Notes: generated by a model not told the origin, from the sequence alone. A stretch of 64,000 bases of DNA from Wylensekiella montiformis (GCF_009697385.1 NZ_VUNL01000011.1:1-64000); one strand, 5' to 3'. Numbered from the stretch's first letter, positions 18,329-27,889 are shown. Made by a program: numbers and translations.

Positions 18329-19219
18329 TCACCGAAGGCCGCCATGTGTCGTCAGGTAGACGCCGCCAAAGATGGCCGCTGCGCCGAGCAGTTCCATGAT
18401 GCCGATGACCTCGCCGAAGCAGAGGACACCGCCGATCATACCGACGACTGGCGTGATGTTCTGGAAGATGGAGGTGACGCTGGCACCGGCATTGTGCACG
18501 CCGATATTCCAGAAGAGCATCGCCATGACGCCGCCGAAGATGACCGTGTAGAAGAACGCAATCCAGAGCGTGGGCGTCAGCATGACGGGCGCAAACTGCC
18601 CCGTCACTAGGCCGTAGCCCGTCACGATGAAGGCGCCGAAAAGCCCGGCCCAGCCCGTCGTCTGCAGCGCAGACATGCGCCGCATGATCTTCAGGGCGAT
18701 CAGGGAATACGTCGTCCAGGCCACCTGCGCGAGCAGGAAGAGGATATCGCCTGCATTGAACGACATCTTCTGGATCACGTTGAGCGAGCCGTGGCTGATG
18801 ACGAGCAGCGCGCCGAGGAAGGACAGGACGATGCCTCCCCAGGCCAGCAGGCTCAGCCGCTCGCTCACGAAGATGACCGCCATGAATGCCGTGATGGCGG
18901 GGCTGGCCGCCGCGATCAGCGTGCAGTTCGTCACCGTCGAGATAGCGAGGCCCGTGAACTGCATAACATTATTGAGCCCAATGCCCGTGACCCCCATGAA
19001 GAAGAGACCGAGGAGGCAGCTGCGCGGCGGCAGCAGGCGCTCGCCGCGGTAGACGGAGAGTGCCAGGAGCGTCGTGCCAATCAGGTAGTAGCGCATGGCC
19101 GTGATCGTCACAGGCGACCAGGTCGTCACGAGCCACTTGATGCAGAGCGGCTGGATGCCCCAGATGATCGTCGTCGCCGCCAACAGGAAATACGTCTTTC
19201 GTTTTGTCGCTTCGTCCAT
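18329..19219 (-). CDS. EamA/DMT-family transporter
   Basis: Ten-helix drug/metabolite transporter, about 296 residues, with two EamA repeats; the first starts TYFLLAATTIIWGIQPLCIK and the second near residue 160 (LFLLAQVAWTTYSLIALKIM). AGGAGG lies directly before ATGTCTCAT-ATG, so the second ATG (19219) is preferred. Exported or imported substrate unknown. It follows gntP with a 44-nt gap in the inositol region. Confidence 0.78.
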   Translation of the reverse strand: MDEATKRKTYFLLAATTIIWGIQPLCIKWLVTTWSPVTITAMRYYLIGTTLLALSVYRGERLLPPRSCLLGLFFMGVTGIGLNNVMQFTGLAISTVTNCTLIAAASPAITAFMAVIFVSERLSLLAWGGIVLSFLGALLVISHGSLNVIQKMSFNAGDILFLLAQVAWTTYSLIALKIMRRMSALQTTGWAGLFGAFIVTGYGLVTGQFAPVMLTPTLWIAFFYTVIFGGVMAMLFWNIGVHNAGASVTSIFQNITPVVGMIGGVLCFGEVIGIMELLGAAAIFGGVYLTTHGGLR

Positions 19220-19263
19220 ATGAGACATCCTCCTTTTTCTAGCGTCTCGATTTCTGCTGCTCG

Positions 19264-20679
19264 TCATTCAATACCTGTCATCAGGTAGACGCCCAGGCAG
19301 GCGAAAACGACAAGCGTCTTCAGGAGCGTCAGGATCACAACGTCGTAATACGACTCGCGATGCGTCAGGCCGCAGACGGCGAGCAGTGTGACGAGTGCGC
19401 CCGACTGCGGCACGGTGTCGATGCACTCAGAGGCCATGCAGATGATGCGGTGCAGGACATCTGCACTCATGCCGATCTGTTGCGCCCAGGCCAGCCACTC
19501 CTGTCCGAGCATGCCGAGGGCAATCGTCATGCCGCCCGAGGAAGAGCCCGTGACGCCCGTCATGATGCCCGTCGTCACGATGGCAGACATCAGCGGGCCG
19601 TCGCCGAGGTGCAGGCCGAGCAATGCTTCCTTGATGATCGTGAAGGCTGGCAAGGCTGCGATGACACAGCCGTAGGCGTAGCCTGAAGCTACGTTGAGGA
19701 TGGCCGTCGTCGAGCCGATGGCTCCCGTGTTGATGGGCTTTGAGAGACCGCCCTTGAGTCTCAGCCGTCTGCGGCCGATGATGGCCGCGACGATGGAGCT
19801 CACGATAAGAGCCGCATTGATGGACCAGATGGCCTGTACCTTGTCGACGCCGCCCGCGAGCAGGGAGAGGTGCAGTGGGATGAAGCTGTCGAGGCTTTCC
19901 GGATCCCAGTGGTACGCCCAATCCCAATGGAACGGATTGATGATCAGGAGATTCAGCACGATAACGAGAAGCAGCGGCAGTGAGGACAGGAGCCAGTCCG
20001 GCAGAGCCTCCCGCGACTCCTCCGGCTCATTGAGCACATGATGACCGTATCCCTCACCCTTTGCCTTGAGTTTCTTGTGGCGATAGCTGATCCAGCCCCA
20101 GGCCAGTCCGAAGTAGAGTACGGCACCGATGAGGCCGAGCACCGGAGCCGACCAGGTCGAAGTGCCAAAGAACGACGTCGGGATGATGTTCTGGATCTGC
20201 GGTGTGCCCGGGATGGCCACCATGCTGTAGGTGAAGATACCCATCCAGAGCAGCCCCGGCAACAGACGCTTCGGGATATCAGCCTGCTTGAAGAGGATGG
20301 CAGCAAATGGGTACATGACAAAGGCGACGACGAAGACAGAGAGGCCGCCGTACGTCAGGACGCCGCATCCGAGCAGTACGGCCAGAATGGCCTTGTCGCG
20401 GCCCAGCGCCGAGACGATCTTGTCGGCCACGGCCGCCGCGAGCCCGCCCTGCTCCATGATCTTGGCGAAGACGGCGCCGAGCAGGAAGACGGGGTAATAC
20501 GTCTTGATGTACTCCGCGGCTTTCGTCATATAGATCTCACTGTAGACCGGCATGGAGGCGTGGCCGCTGCCGATGGCGGCGACGACGGCGAAAATCGGTG
20601 CGATGAAGATGATAGAATAGCCACGATACGCGAAGAACATCAAAAGTATCAGGCTGAAGACAATCATGCTAATGCCCAT
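19264..20679 (-). CDS. GntP-family permease
   Basis: 471 residues with many membrane spans. GSGHASMPVYSEIYMTKAAEYI, YGGLSVFVVAFVMYPFAA, GSSSGGMTIAL and ECIDTVPQSGALVTLLAVCG fit the gluconate:H+ symporter (GntP) superfamily. Such permeases carry sugar acids or hydroxy-acids; the ligand here is unknown but could be an inositol-derived acid. It follows iolE after a terminator-like hairpin, so it may be expressed at a lower level than iolE. Confidence 0.82.
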   Translation of the reverse strand: MGISMIVFSLILLMFFAYRGYSIIFIAPIFAVVAAIGSGHASMPVYSEIYMTKAAEYIKTYYPVFLLGAVFAKIMEQGGLAAAVADKIVSALGRDKAILAVLLGCGVLTYGGLSVFVVAFVMYPFAAILFKQADIPKRLLPGLLWMGIFTYSMVAIPGTPQIQNIIPTSFFGTSTWSAPVLGLIGAVLYFGLAWGWISYRHKKLKAKGEGYGHHVLNEPEESREALPDWLLSSLPLLLVIVLNLLIINPFHWDWAYHWDPESLDSFIPLHLSLLAGGVDKVQAIWSINAALIVSSIVAAIIGRRRLRLKGGLSKPINTGAIGSTTAILNVASGYAYGCVIAALPAFTIIKEALLGLHLGDGPLMSAIVTTGIMTGVTGSSSGGMTIALGMLGQEWLAWAQQIGMSADVLHRIICMASECIDTVPQSGALVTLLAVCGLTHRESYYDVVILTLLKTLVVFACLGVYLMTGIE

Positions 20680-20740
20680 GGAGATAATTCCTTTCTAGAT
20701 GATCCTGAATGATTCCAAGAGAAACGGTGAACCGGCAGAA

Positions 20741-20776
20741 AAAAGGCTCCCCTGCCCATAGTGGACAGGAGAGCAG
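20741..20776 (-). terminator. Terminator-like hairpin between iolE and gntP
   Basis: On the minus strand GCTCTCCTGTCC and GGGCAGGGGAGC pair, followed by CTTTTTTC. It should end most transcription of the iol operon 30-65 nt past the iolE stop. Confidence 0.75.
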
Positions 20777-20806
20777 TCTTTCTGGGAATCCGATGCCTTC
20801 CGGCAA

Positions 20807-21694
20807 TCAGATATGTGCTTTTTCCTTGATATACTTGCGAGCTTTGATCGCATACTCGAGCGGGTTGGCCTTGGCCGGATCCTGCTCAGCTTCGACGATG
20901 AACCAGCCATCGTAGTCGCTGTCATTGATGATGTCGAAGACCGGACCGAAGTCGAAGTCGCCATCGCCCGGGACCGTGAACATGCCTGCGCGGACGCCTG
21001 CGAGGAAGCTCATGTTCTCTTCCTTGACTTTGTTGCGGATGTCCATGCGGATGTCCTTGAGATGTATGTGGCGGATGCGCGGCAGGTACTTCTTGAGGAT
21101 GTAGATCGGATCCTCACCGGAGCAGACGAGATGACCCGTATCGTAGAGCAGGAATACGAGGTCTGGATCCGTCATCTCCATGAGGCGGTCGATCTCTTCC
21201 GCCGTCTGGACGCAGGTACCCATGTGATGATGGTACGTCATCGTCAGGCCGATTTTCTTGGCGACAGCGCCGAGCTTGTTGAGGCCCTCAGCGAGCGTCT
21301 TCCACTGCTCTTCCGTGTTGTACGGCTTATCGCGGAAAACGGCCTTGTCGAGCTTGCCCTGAACACTCGTGCCCTGCTCTGCGACATTGCAGAACTTCGC
21401 CCCCATGGCCTTGAGGAATTCACAGTGCTTGATGAAGTCTTTCTCGACCTGCTCGTACGGCTGCGTGAGGAGGTAGGAGCTGAACCATGCGCTGGCGATC
21501 TGGAGTCCGCGCAGGTCAAGAGCCTTCTTGAGGACAGCCGGATCTTTCGGGTACTTGTTGCCGATCTCGCAGCCCGTGAAGCCAGCCAGAGCCATCTCGC
21601 TGACACACTGTTCAAACGTGTTCTCTTTGCCGAGGTCCGGCATGTCGTCGTTCGTCCAAGCAATCGGAGCGATGCCAAGTTTGATATTAGCCAT
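20807..21694 (-). CDS. iolE: Inosose dehydratase
   Basis: Dehydrates 2-keto-myo-inositol to 3D-trihydroxycyclohexane-1,2-dione. Sugar phosphate isomerase/epimerase TIM barrel of 295 residues: IAPIAWTNDDMPDLG at the start, YHHHMGTCVQTAEEID, DTGHLVCSGEDP and HIHLKDIR carry the metal-binding residues, as in IolE. The ATG at 21694 has a GGGGG site 8 nt upstream. It follows iolD and is the last canonical pathway gene before the terminator. Confidence 0.92.
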   Translation of the reverse strand: MANIKLGIAPIAWTNDDMPDLGKENTFEQCVSEMALAGFTGCEIGNKYPKDPAVLKKALDLRGLQIASAWFSSYLLTQPYEQVEKDFIKHCEFLKAMGAKFCNVAEQGTSVQGKLDKAVFRDKPYNTEEQWKTLAEGLNKLGAVAKKIGLTMTYHHHMGTCVQTAEEIDRLMEMTDPDLVFLLYDTGHLVCSGEDPIYILKKYLPRIRHIHLKDIRMDIRNKVKEENMSFLAGVRAGMFTVPGDGDFDFGPVFDIINDSDYDGWFIVEAEQDPAKANPLEYAIKARKYIKEKAHI

Positions 21695-21723
21695 TTGATA
21701 AACCCCCAAACTTCAATTTATAC

Positions 21724-21760
21724 AACAGGGCCCGCCTGCCGCAGGTGCGGCAGGTGCCCT
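21724..21760 (-). repeat. GC-rich hairpin between iolE and iolD
   Basis: GGGCccGCCTGCCGC pairs with GCGGCAGGTGCCC around a 3-5 nt loop. No T run follows. It lies in the 94-nt gap between iolD (upstream in transcription is iolD's neighbour at 21789) and iolE and could stabilise or process the mRNA. Confidence 0.5.
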
Positions 21761-21788
21761 CCATACACAAGATAGACAAGAAAACGGA

Positions 21789-23738
21789 TCAATACTTGCG
21801 AGCTGCATCGTAATGCGGCTTCATGAGTTTCTCGTAACAGTCGTGGACTTTCTTGCTCTTGGAGACCTGTGCGACGCCGACACGCCACCAGTCACCGTAG
21901 CCATGGACCATCGTCTTCGGCATGACCTTGCAGTCGATGAGCGTCGAGACCTTCTGCTTCTTAGCATCCTCGATCGCTGCAATGAGCTCTTCCTCAGTGT
22001 GAGCCGTGTAGCTCTTGCAGCCGTAGGAAGCAGCGTTCATGGCGAAATCAACCGGTACATAGGCACCGTCGAGCTGGCCCGTCTTCTCGTTGCGGAAGCG
22101 GAACTCCGTGCCGTAGCTGCCCTGGCCGTGGCCGATCTCGAGGTTGTTGATGCAGCCACCCTGCATGTTGTCGAACAGGATGACGTTAATCTTCTTGCCC
22201 TCAGCGATGGACGTCGGCAGTTCCGAATGGAGCATCATGTAAGCATAGTCACCGACGAGAGCGTAGACCTCGCGCTGCGGCTCAGCGAGCTTGACGCCGA
22301 GCGCCGCATTTACTTCATAGCCCATGCAGGAGAAGCCATACTCGACATGGTAGCTGCCGACCGTCTTCGGACGCCATACGCGCTGCAGGTCGCCTGGCAG
22401 GGAGCCCGATGCACCGACAATGATGCCGTTCGGATCCATGTACTCCTCGAGCAGGCCGAGGACGCGCGTCTGCGGCAGCGTCCCGCCGACTGCTTCTTTA
22501 TAGGCTTTCTCCGCTGCCTTGTAGTCGAAGTCATCGTTGACTTCCGGCACGAAGTTGTCGCCGAACTGGATGTGGAAGACGCGCTCGACTTCCTTCGTGT
22601 AGGCTTCCTTGGCTGCCTTGATGTCAGCAGCATAGGCATCCGACACATGGTAGCCCGTCTTGCCGAGTGCCTCGTCGAGCATCTCAAGTGCTGCACCGGC
22701 ATCGCCGACAACCTGGATGCCATCGAGCTTGTAAGCGTGGAAGCGGGAAACGTTGATGTTGACGTACTGGACGTTCGGGTTCTGGAAGATCCACTTGGAG
22801 GACGTCGTGAAATCCGTGTAGCGCGTGCCGACGCCGATGACGACATCTGCATCCTTGGCGAGCGTGTTGGCTGCAAGGCCACCCGTCTCACCGACGCCGC
22901 CCATGTTGAGCTCATGCTCCCACGTGATCGTGCCCTTGCCGGCCTGCGTCTCGCCGAACGGGATGCCGTACTTCTCAGCAAACTTCTGGAATACCGCCTC
23001 TGCCTCGGAGTACTTGACGCCGCCGCCGAAGATCATCAGCGGACGCTCAGCCTTCGCGATGGCCTTGACAGCCTCTTCGATGGCACGTTCCGTCGGCTTT
23101 ACGCGGTCGATGTGATGGACGCGCTTCCGGAAGAAGTACTCAGGATAATCCCAAGCCTCGCCCTCGACATCCTGCGGCAGAGCGATGCAGACAGCACCCG
23201 TCTCAGCCGGGTCCGTCAGGACGCGCATCGCATTGATGCAGGCCGTCATGAGAATCTCAGGACGCGTGACGCGGTCCCAGTATTTGCAGACGGCGCGGAA
23301 AGCGTCGTTCGTCGTCGTCGTCAGGCTTACCGTCTGCTCCATCTGCTGGAGTACCGGATCCGGCTGGCGGTCAGCGTACGTGTCGCCCGGCAGGAACAGG
23401 ACTGGGATGCAGTTTGCCGTAGCCGTAGCAGCTGCCGTGACCATGTTGGCAGCGCCCGGGCCGACAGAAGACGTGCAGGCGTACATCTGCTTGCGGCGCT
23501 TCTGCTTTGCAAAGCCCATCGCTGCGTGTGCCATGCCCTGCTCATTGCGGCCCATGCGCATGATCAGATGGCCCGGATCCTCTTCGAGAGCCTGGCCGAT
23601 GCCGATGACATTGCCATGGCCGAAGATGCCGAAGATGCCTTCGAACATCGGCACTTCTTTGCCGTCAAATTCTACGTACTGATTATTGAGGAACTTCACG
23701 AGAGCCTGTGCTACCGTGAGTCTGATTGTCTTAGCCAT
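21789..23738 (-). CDS. iolD: 3D-(3,5/4)-trihydroxycyclohexane-1,2-dione acylhydrolase
   Basis: TPP-dependent ring-opening hydrolase that gives 5-deoxy-glucuronate. Residues 1-190 form the TPP-Pyr domain with the catalytic Glu region ([12 protein letters not shown] and [10 protein letters not shown]), the middle domain binds nucleotide-like cofactor, and the C-terminal domain has [16 protein letters not shown] and [11 protein letters not shown], equivalent to the GDG...N TPP-Mg motif. 649 residues, normal for IolD. The ATG at 23738 follows GGAGGG; the frame opens 11 codons earlier without a good site. Confidence 0.93.
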   Translation of the reverse strand: MAKTIRLTVAQALVKFLNNQYVEFDGKEVPMFEGIFGIFGHGNVIGIGQALEEDPGHLIMRMGRNEQGMAHAAMGFAKQKRRKQMYACTSSVGPGAANMVTAAATATANCIPVLFLPGDTYADRQPDPVLQQMEQTVSLTTTTNDAFRAVCKYWDRVTRPEILMTACINAMRVLTDPAETGAVCIALPQDVEGEAWDYPEYFFRKRVHHIDRVKPTERAIEEAVKAIAKAERPLMIFGGGVKYSEAEAVFQKFAEKYGIPFGETQAGKGTITWEHELNMGGVGETGGLAANTLAKDADVVIGVGTRYTDFTTSSKWIFQNPNVQYVNINVSRFHAYKLDGIQVVGDAGAALEMLDEALGKTGYHVSDAYAADIKAAKEAYTKEVERVFHIQFGDNFVPEVNDDFDYKAAEKAYKEAVGGTLPQTRVLGLLEEYMDPNGIIVGASGSLPGDLQRVWRPKTVGSYHVEYGFSCMGYEVNAALGVKLAEPQREVYALVGDYAYMMLHSELPTSIAEGKKINVILFDNMQGGCINNLEIGHGQGSYGTEFRFRNEKTGQLDGAYVPVDFAMNAASYGCKSYTAHTEEELIAAIEDAKKQKVSTLIDCKVMPKTMVHGYGDWWRVGVAQVSKSKKVHDCYEKLMKPHYDAARKY

Positions 23739-23786
23739 TGGAATACCCTCCACTATGCCACGTTTCACCACGTCGCGGATACGCTA

Positions 23787-24584
23787 TCACTTCTTGTGCG
23801 GCTGCCAGATCTTCGAATCGGCATCCGGCTCGAGCAGCCAGGTGTGCTCCGGCAGGTCATTGCGCGTCTTCTTCCACGGATCGCCGTCGAGATGACGAAT
23901 CATCCAGCTGTACCAGATGGCGTAGCCAGGAGCTGCGCACTGCGGATGCATGTAGCCGCCCGAGATCTCCGACCAGGTGTTGTCCTCGATCTTGAAGACG
24001 TTGTCGCCGATGAACGCACAGCCAAAGCCCTGCGGACGGTCGACTTTGTAGGTGTAGACTTCCGGCTGCGGATGATTGTGCGGCGTGTAGCCCGTCCAGC
24101 AGCCCGGCGTCATGATGACTTCGCCGTTGACCATGTTGGAGTACGGCGCATTGTCGTAATCGAAGATCGTGCGGACCGTGCGCTCTGCCGTGCCCTGCCA
24201 TACGCCGCCGCCGAAAACGTCAGCCTGGACATCTTTCGGACGGTAGAAGACCGGCTCAAAGTCGCGGTCGTTGAGCGTCTTCTGGATCAGAAGCTCCGAT
24301 TTCTTCAGGGCCTTGACGACGACCTTGACGCCGTGCGGCACGTGCAGGCAGTACGGGTTCTCGTCAAGCAGCGACTCGCGATGCATGAGCTCTTTCTTGC
24401 CATTCCAGCAGATCTCCACATCGCCCGTCGTGATGACGAAGGCCGTCTCCTGAAGGGGATCTTCGAACTCGACGATCTCGTTCTCATCCATCTCCTGGTA
24501 ACCGATATCCATGAGCATATCGCTCTCGCGCGTCGTCATTGCATTGTAGCCGTGCTTGAGCTGACCTAAGCGACCGAATCTCAT
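23787..24584 (-). CDS. iolB: 5-Deoxy-glucuronate isomerase
   Basis: Isomerises 5-deoxy-glucuronate to 2-deoxy-5-keto-D-gluconate. Bicupin fold, 265 residues, with the metal-binding CWTGYTPHNHPQPEVYTYK and a C-terminal QCAAPGYAIWYSWMIRHLDG. The ATG at 24584 overlaps the iolC TGA (ATGA), and GGGAGG precedes it, so translation is coupled to iolC. Confidence 0.93.
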   Translation of the reverse strand: MRFGRLGQLKHGYNAMTTRESDMLMDIGYQEMDENEIVEFEDPLQETAFVITTGDVEICWNGKKELMHRESLLDENPYCLHVPHGVKVVVKALKKSELLIQKTLNDRDFEPVFYRPKDVQADVFGGGVWQGTAERTVRTIFDYDNAPYSNMVNGEVIMTPGCWTGYTPHNHPQPEVYTYKVDRPQGFGCAFIGDNVFKIEDNTWSEISGGYMHPQCAAPGYAIWYSWMIRHLDGDPWKKTRNDLPEHTWLLEPDADSKIWQPHKK

Positions 24585-25615
24585 AATGCTGCCTCCCAAT
24601 CCAATTCCGTGATGACTTTCTCGTCTTTATGTTCCTGCATGAAGGCGTCAATCTGCTCAACCGTCTGCATGGCATCTGAGCAGCTGTGGCTTGCGACGAC
24701 CATAGCGGCGTGTGCCGTGCCGTGCTGCAGAGCCTGCGGCACCGTCCAGCCTGCGAGCAGGCCATAGACGAAGGCGCTGCCATACGCATCGCCGCCGCCG
24801 AACGACTTCAGCAGCTTGATGTGGTACGACTCAACCTTGTAGGCCTTCTTGTCGGCCGTGTAAGCGATCGAGCCCTTCTTGCCGTGCTTGATGATGACGA
24901 TCTTGGCACCCTGCTCGATGTACTTCTCGGCGATGACGTGATCTGCCGGCTCCGTTGCCTCCTCATCGAGACCTTCCGTGAGGTTGACCTCATCGCGCGA
25001 ACCGATGATGACATCGGCCATGCTCGCGAGCAGCGAGTAGTAGATCTGGATGTCCTTCTTGCTGCGCCAGCTGTACGGACGGTAGTCGATATCGAAGATG
25101 ACGCGCGTGCCATGTTTCTTGGCGTACTGGACAGCCAGCAGGCAGGCCTCGCGCGACGGGCTCTTCGAGAGCGCCGTGCCAGAGACGATCAGGATCTTGC
25201 TGTCGGCGATGTACTGCTCATCGACATCTTCCGGCGCAATCTCGAGGTCAGCGACCTGGTCGCGGTACATCAGGATGCTCGACTCCGTCGGGCTCTTGAT
25301 CTCCGTGAACGTCAGGCCCATGCGCTCGCCGTTCTTGGCGCGCGTCATCTGGGACGTGTCAATGCCACGCTCATTGAAGTAATTGAGGACGAAGTCGCCG
25401 AACTGGTCGTCGGATACACAGCCGATGAAGCCGACGTTCTTGCCCAGTTTGTTGATGCCGACGGCTATGTTGCCCGGCGAACCGCCGAGGTACATGGAGA
25501 AGGTCTTGACCTTGTCCAAGGTGCGGTTCAGTTCATTCGGATTGAAATCCAGCGTGACGCGGCCAATCAGGACGACATCGCGTTTCTTGTTTTCATCAAA
25601 GCTAATGAGTGCCAT
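24581..25615 (-). CDS. iolC: 5-Dehydro-2-deoxygluconokinase
   Basis: PfkB/ribokinase-family kinase that phosphorylates 2-deoxy-5-keto-gluconate at C6. The N-terminal LIGRVTLDFNP, GGSPGNIAVGINKLG and the C-terminal PfkB signature SFGGGDAYGSAFVYGLLAG with its catalytic Asp are present. The ATG at 25615 gives 344 residues. A much longer upstream extension of the frame is not coding. It lies 13 nt after the iolJ-type aldolase gene and overlaps iolB by 4 nt. Confidence 0.92.
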   Translation of the reverse strand: MALISFDENKKRDVVLIGRVTLDFNPNELNRTLDKVKTFSMYLGGSPGNIAVGINKLGKNVGFIGCVSDDQFGDFVLNYFNERGIDTSQMTRAKNGERMGLTFTEIKSPTESSILMYRDQVADLEIAPEDVDEQYIADSKILIVSGTALSKSPSREACLLAVQYAKKHGTRVIFDIDYRPYSWRSKKDIQIYYSLLASMADVIIGSRDEVNLTEGLDEEATEPADHVIAEKYIEQGAKIVIIKHGKKGSIAYTADKKAYKVESYHIKLLKSFGGGDAYGSAFVYGLLAGWTVPQALQHGTAHAAMVVASHSCSDAMQTVEQIDAFMQEHKDEKVITELDWEAAL

Positions 25616-25628
25616 ATCTTTATCCTCC

Positions 25629-26471
25629 TCATGCCTTCTGTTCGAGACCGAAGATGTGCATGTGTTTCTTGACGTTCTCGCAGGTACCCTGTACGATGGC
25701 ATCGCTGAAATCGAAGTACTTTGCCTGCGGGTTCGCTGCGGCGACTTCCTTGATCTTCGCAGCCGAGGCATCGTACGACGCCGTGGCGATGTTGATCTTC
25801 TGGATGCCGTTGGCAAGGCAATTCTTGAAGTCCTCTTCCGTCAGGCCCGTGCCGCCGTGCAGGACAAGCGGCGTCTTGACGGCTGCATGGATTTCCTTGA
25901 GGCGATCGATGCGGAGCTTCGGCGTCTCCTTGTAGTTGCCATGCGCCGTGCCGATTGCGACGGCCATCGCATCGATGCCGGATTCCTCGGCAAAGCGCTT
26001 GGCTTCCTCGACGCTCGTGACGAGGACATCCACGCTCTTGTAGTCGCCTTCCGCGCCGCCGACGCGGCCAATCTCACCTTCGACATCAGCGCCGTAGCGC
26101 TTCGCGAGCTTGACGACTTCCTGCGTGCGGGCGATGTTCTCATCGAGCGGGTACTTCGAACCGTCGAACATGACGGACGTGAAGCCGAGGTCGAGCGCGA
26201 GCTTGATCGTCTCCATCGTGCTGCCGTGGTCGAGATGAACGGCCGTCGGCATCGAGCATTTCTTGGCGGCCGCGATCATCACAGGGCCAAGCAGGTCGAG
26301 TGGCGAGTAGCGCAGGCGGCCTTCGGCGATCTGCAGGATCAGCGGGGCCTGAAGCTCTTCCGCTGCCTTGATGGCTCCCATGGCCATCTCCATATCCGAG
26401 ACATTAAACGCGCCGATCGCGTATGTGTTGTCCGGCTTGCTTATGAGGTCTGTCAAATGTACGAGTGGCAT
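25629..26471 (-). CDS. iolJ: Class II aldolase, 2-deoxy-5-keto-gluconate-6-phosphate aldolase type
   Basis: Zinc-dependent class II aldolase of 280 residues related to fructose-bisphosphate and tagatose-bisphosphate aldolases. AVHLDHGST, GTAHGNYKE, LVLHGGTGL and the phosphate-binding INIATASYDA are the metal and substrate sites. In the iol context it should split DKG-6-phosphate into DHAP and malonate semialdehyde. AGGAGGGG precedes the ATG at 26471. Confidence 0.87.
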   Translation of the reverse strand: MPLVHLTDLISKPDNTYAIGAFNVSDMEMAMGAIKAAEELQAPLILQIAEGRLRYSPLDLLGPVMIAAAKKCSMPTAVHLDHGSTMETIKLALDLGFTSVMFDGSKYPLDENIARTQEVVKLAKRYGADVEGEIGRVGGAEGDYKSVDVLVTSVEEAKRFAEESGIDAMAVAIGTAHGNYKETPKLRIDRLKEIHAAVKTPLVLHGGTGLTEEDFKNCLANGIQKINIATASYDASAAKIKEVAAANPQAKYFDFSDAIVQGTCENVKKHMHIFGLEQKA

Positions 26472-26510
26472 GACCACCCCTCCTATTCTATCGTGCGAAT
26501 TCCCAGCTTA

Positions 26511-27680
26511 TCAGAAGAGTTCCTTGTAGATCTCGATGAGCTGTTCCTTCGTTGGGATGCGCATCGTGTTCTGCGGGCTGCCGCTCTCGAGCGCATCGGA
26601 AGCCATCTTGTCGAGCTGTGCGAGGAAGTCTTCCTTCTTGAAGCCGCGCTGCTCGAGCAGGGACTCTGCCGACGGGATGCCGACTTCCTTGCAGAAGCGC
26701 GTGACCTCTGCGACGAATGCCTCAGCTGCATCGTGGTCCGGCGTAGCGTCATCCGCAACACCCATGACGCGGGCAATCGTGGCAAAGCGTGCCGTGTTCT
26801 CCTCGATGGCGAACTTCATGCAGGCTGGCAGCAGGATGGCATTCGAGACGCCGTGTGCGATGTGGAACAGAGCGCCGATCGGGCGGCTCATGCCATGGAC
26901 GATCGTGACGGAGGCATTGTTGAAGGCGATGCCGGCTTCCGTTGCCGCGATGCTCATCTGCAGGCGGGCTTCGACGTTCTTGCCATCCTTGTAGCAGATT
27001 GGCAGGCTCTTGTGGATCTTCTTGATGGCCGAGAGGGCGAACGTATCGGTCAGCGGCTGTGCCTTGCGGCTCGTGTAAGCCTCGATCGAATGGCAGAGCG
27101 CATCGATACCCGTTGCAGCCGTGACAGATGGCGGAGCCGTCATCGTGAAGGTCGGATCGACAACAGCGAGAGCCGGGATGATGGACGGGCCGCCGAGCAG
27201 CATCTTGACGTTGTTCTCCGTATCAGCGATGATCGTGTTCTTCGTGACCTCAGAGCCCGTGCCAGCCGTCGTCGGGATGGCAACGAGATACGGGACCGGC
27301 ATGTCGATGTTGACATGCATGAACTCGTTGATCTTCTTGCCTTCCGGCTGCGTCGACATGAACATGATGGCCTTTGCCGTATCCATCGGGCTGCCACCGC
27401 CGAGCGCGACGAGGAAATCGCAGCCTTCTTCACGGTATACCTTCAGGCCGGCATCGACGATCTTGTCCGTCGGCTCCGAATTGGCACCAGCGAAGGTGAC
27501 ATACGGGATATTCGCCTTGGCGAGTGCATTCTCGACTTTCGCCGCATTGCCGAACTTCACCATGAACTGATCCGTGACGATCAGGGCCTTCGTGCCCTTG
27601 CCCTGGATGTGCTGGCCGAGTTCTTCAATGACATTCGTGCCCGAGATGATCTTTGCCGGAACCATAAACGTATAACCCAT
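26511..27680 (-). CDS. Iron-containing alcohol dehydrogenase
   Basis: Group III Fe-dependent NAD(P)H dehydrogenase, 389 residues. GGGSPMDTAKAIMF binds the nucleotide; DALCHSIEAYTS, HGMSRPIGALFHIAHGVSNA and nearby His residues hold the metal. It is the first gene of the iol operon, 39 nt before the aldolase gene. The family does not show the substrate; reduction of malonate semialdehyde to 3-hydroxypropionate, or of another product aldehyde, is an inference from position. The ATG at 27680 has GGAG 10 nt upstream. Confidence 0.87.
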   Translation of the reverse strand: MGYTFMVPAKIISGTNVIEELGQHIQGKGTKALIVTDQFMVKFGNAAKVENALAKANIPYVTFAGANSEPTDKIVDAGLKVYREEGCDFLVALGGGSPMDTAKAIMFMSTQPEGKKINEFMHVNIDMPVPYLVAIPTTAGTGSEVTKNTIIADTENNVKMLLGGPSIIPALAVVDPTFTMTAPPSVTAATGIDALCHSIEAYTSRKAQPLTDTFALSAIKKIHKSLPICYKDGKNVEARLQMSIAATEAGIAFNNASVTIVHGMSRPIGALFHIAHGVSNAILLPACMKFAIEENTARFATIARVMGVADDATPDHDAAEAFVAEVTRFCKEVGIPSAESLLEQRGFKKEDFLAQLDKMASDALESGSPQNTMRIPTKEQLIEIYKELF

Positions 27681-27712
27681 GTTTTCCACTCTCCATTCCA
27701 AACCACATTATA

Positions 27713-27742
27713 TTGAGTTTATTATTGATAAACTTTTGATTA
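27713..27742 (-). promoter_or_regulatory. Operator-like palindrome and IolR-type site in iol operon leader
   Basis: AGTTTAT-tattg-ATAAACT (27716-27734) is a perfect 7+5+7 palindrome. Overlapping it on the minus strand, TAATCAAAAGT (27742-27732) exactly fits WRAYCAADARD. The surrounding AATCAAAAGTTTATCAATA resembles AATCATAAAGTTAATCAATA upstream of iolG. Confidence 0.5.
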
Positions 27743-27754
27743 TCTTATGGTTTA

Positions 27755-27783
27755 AATTTAATACTTTTAAGGATAATTGTCAA
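27755..27783 (-). promoter_or_regulatory. Sigma-70-type promoter of the iol operon
   Basis: On the minus strand TTGACA (27783-27778) and TAAATT (27760-27755) are separated by 17 nt. The start site would fall just upstream of the palindrome at 27716-27734, about 65 nt before the Fe-alcohol dehydrogenase ATG. Confidence 0.6.
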
Positions 27784-27889
27784 TATGGTTTTGATGATTT
27801 AAGCAAGATTTTACCAAATCTCATGATTTCTGATAACTGCGAATAATCATTACGTTTCTTCCTTATAACTTAAAACAGTGCGCGTCATA

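Noticed and set aside
21813-24569. Very long open frame (918 codons) on the plus strand opposite iolD and iolB
   Set aside because: It mirrors GC-rich iol genes in an antisense frame, has biased composition (Arg, Asp, Leu, Val rich), no domain and no ribosome site. The minus-strand genes are clear family members.
25383-27716. Open frame of 777 codons on the plus strand opposite iolC, iolJ and Fe-alcohol dehydrogenase
   Set aside because: Antisense shadow of strongly biased codon usage; no recognisable protein features.
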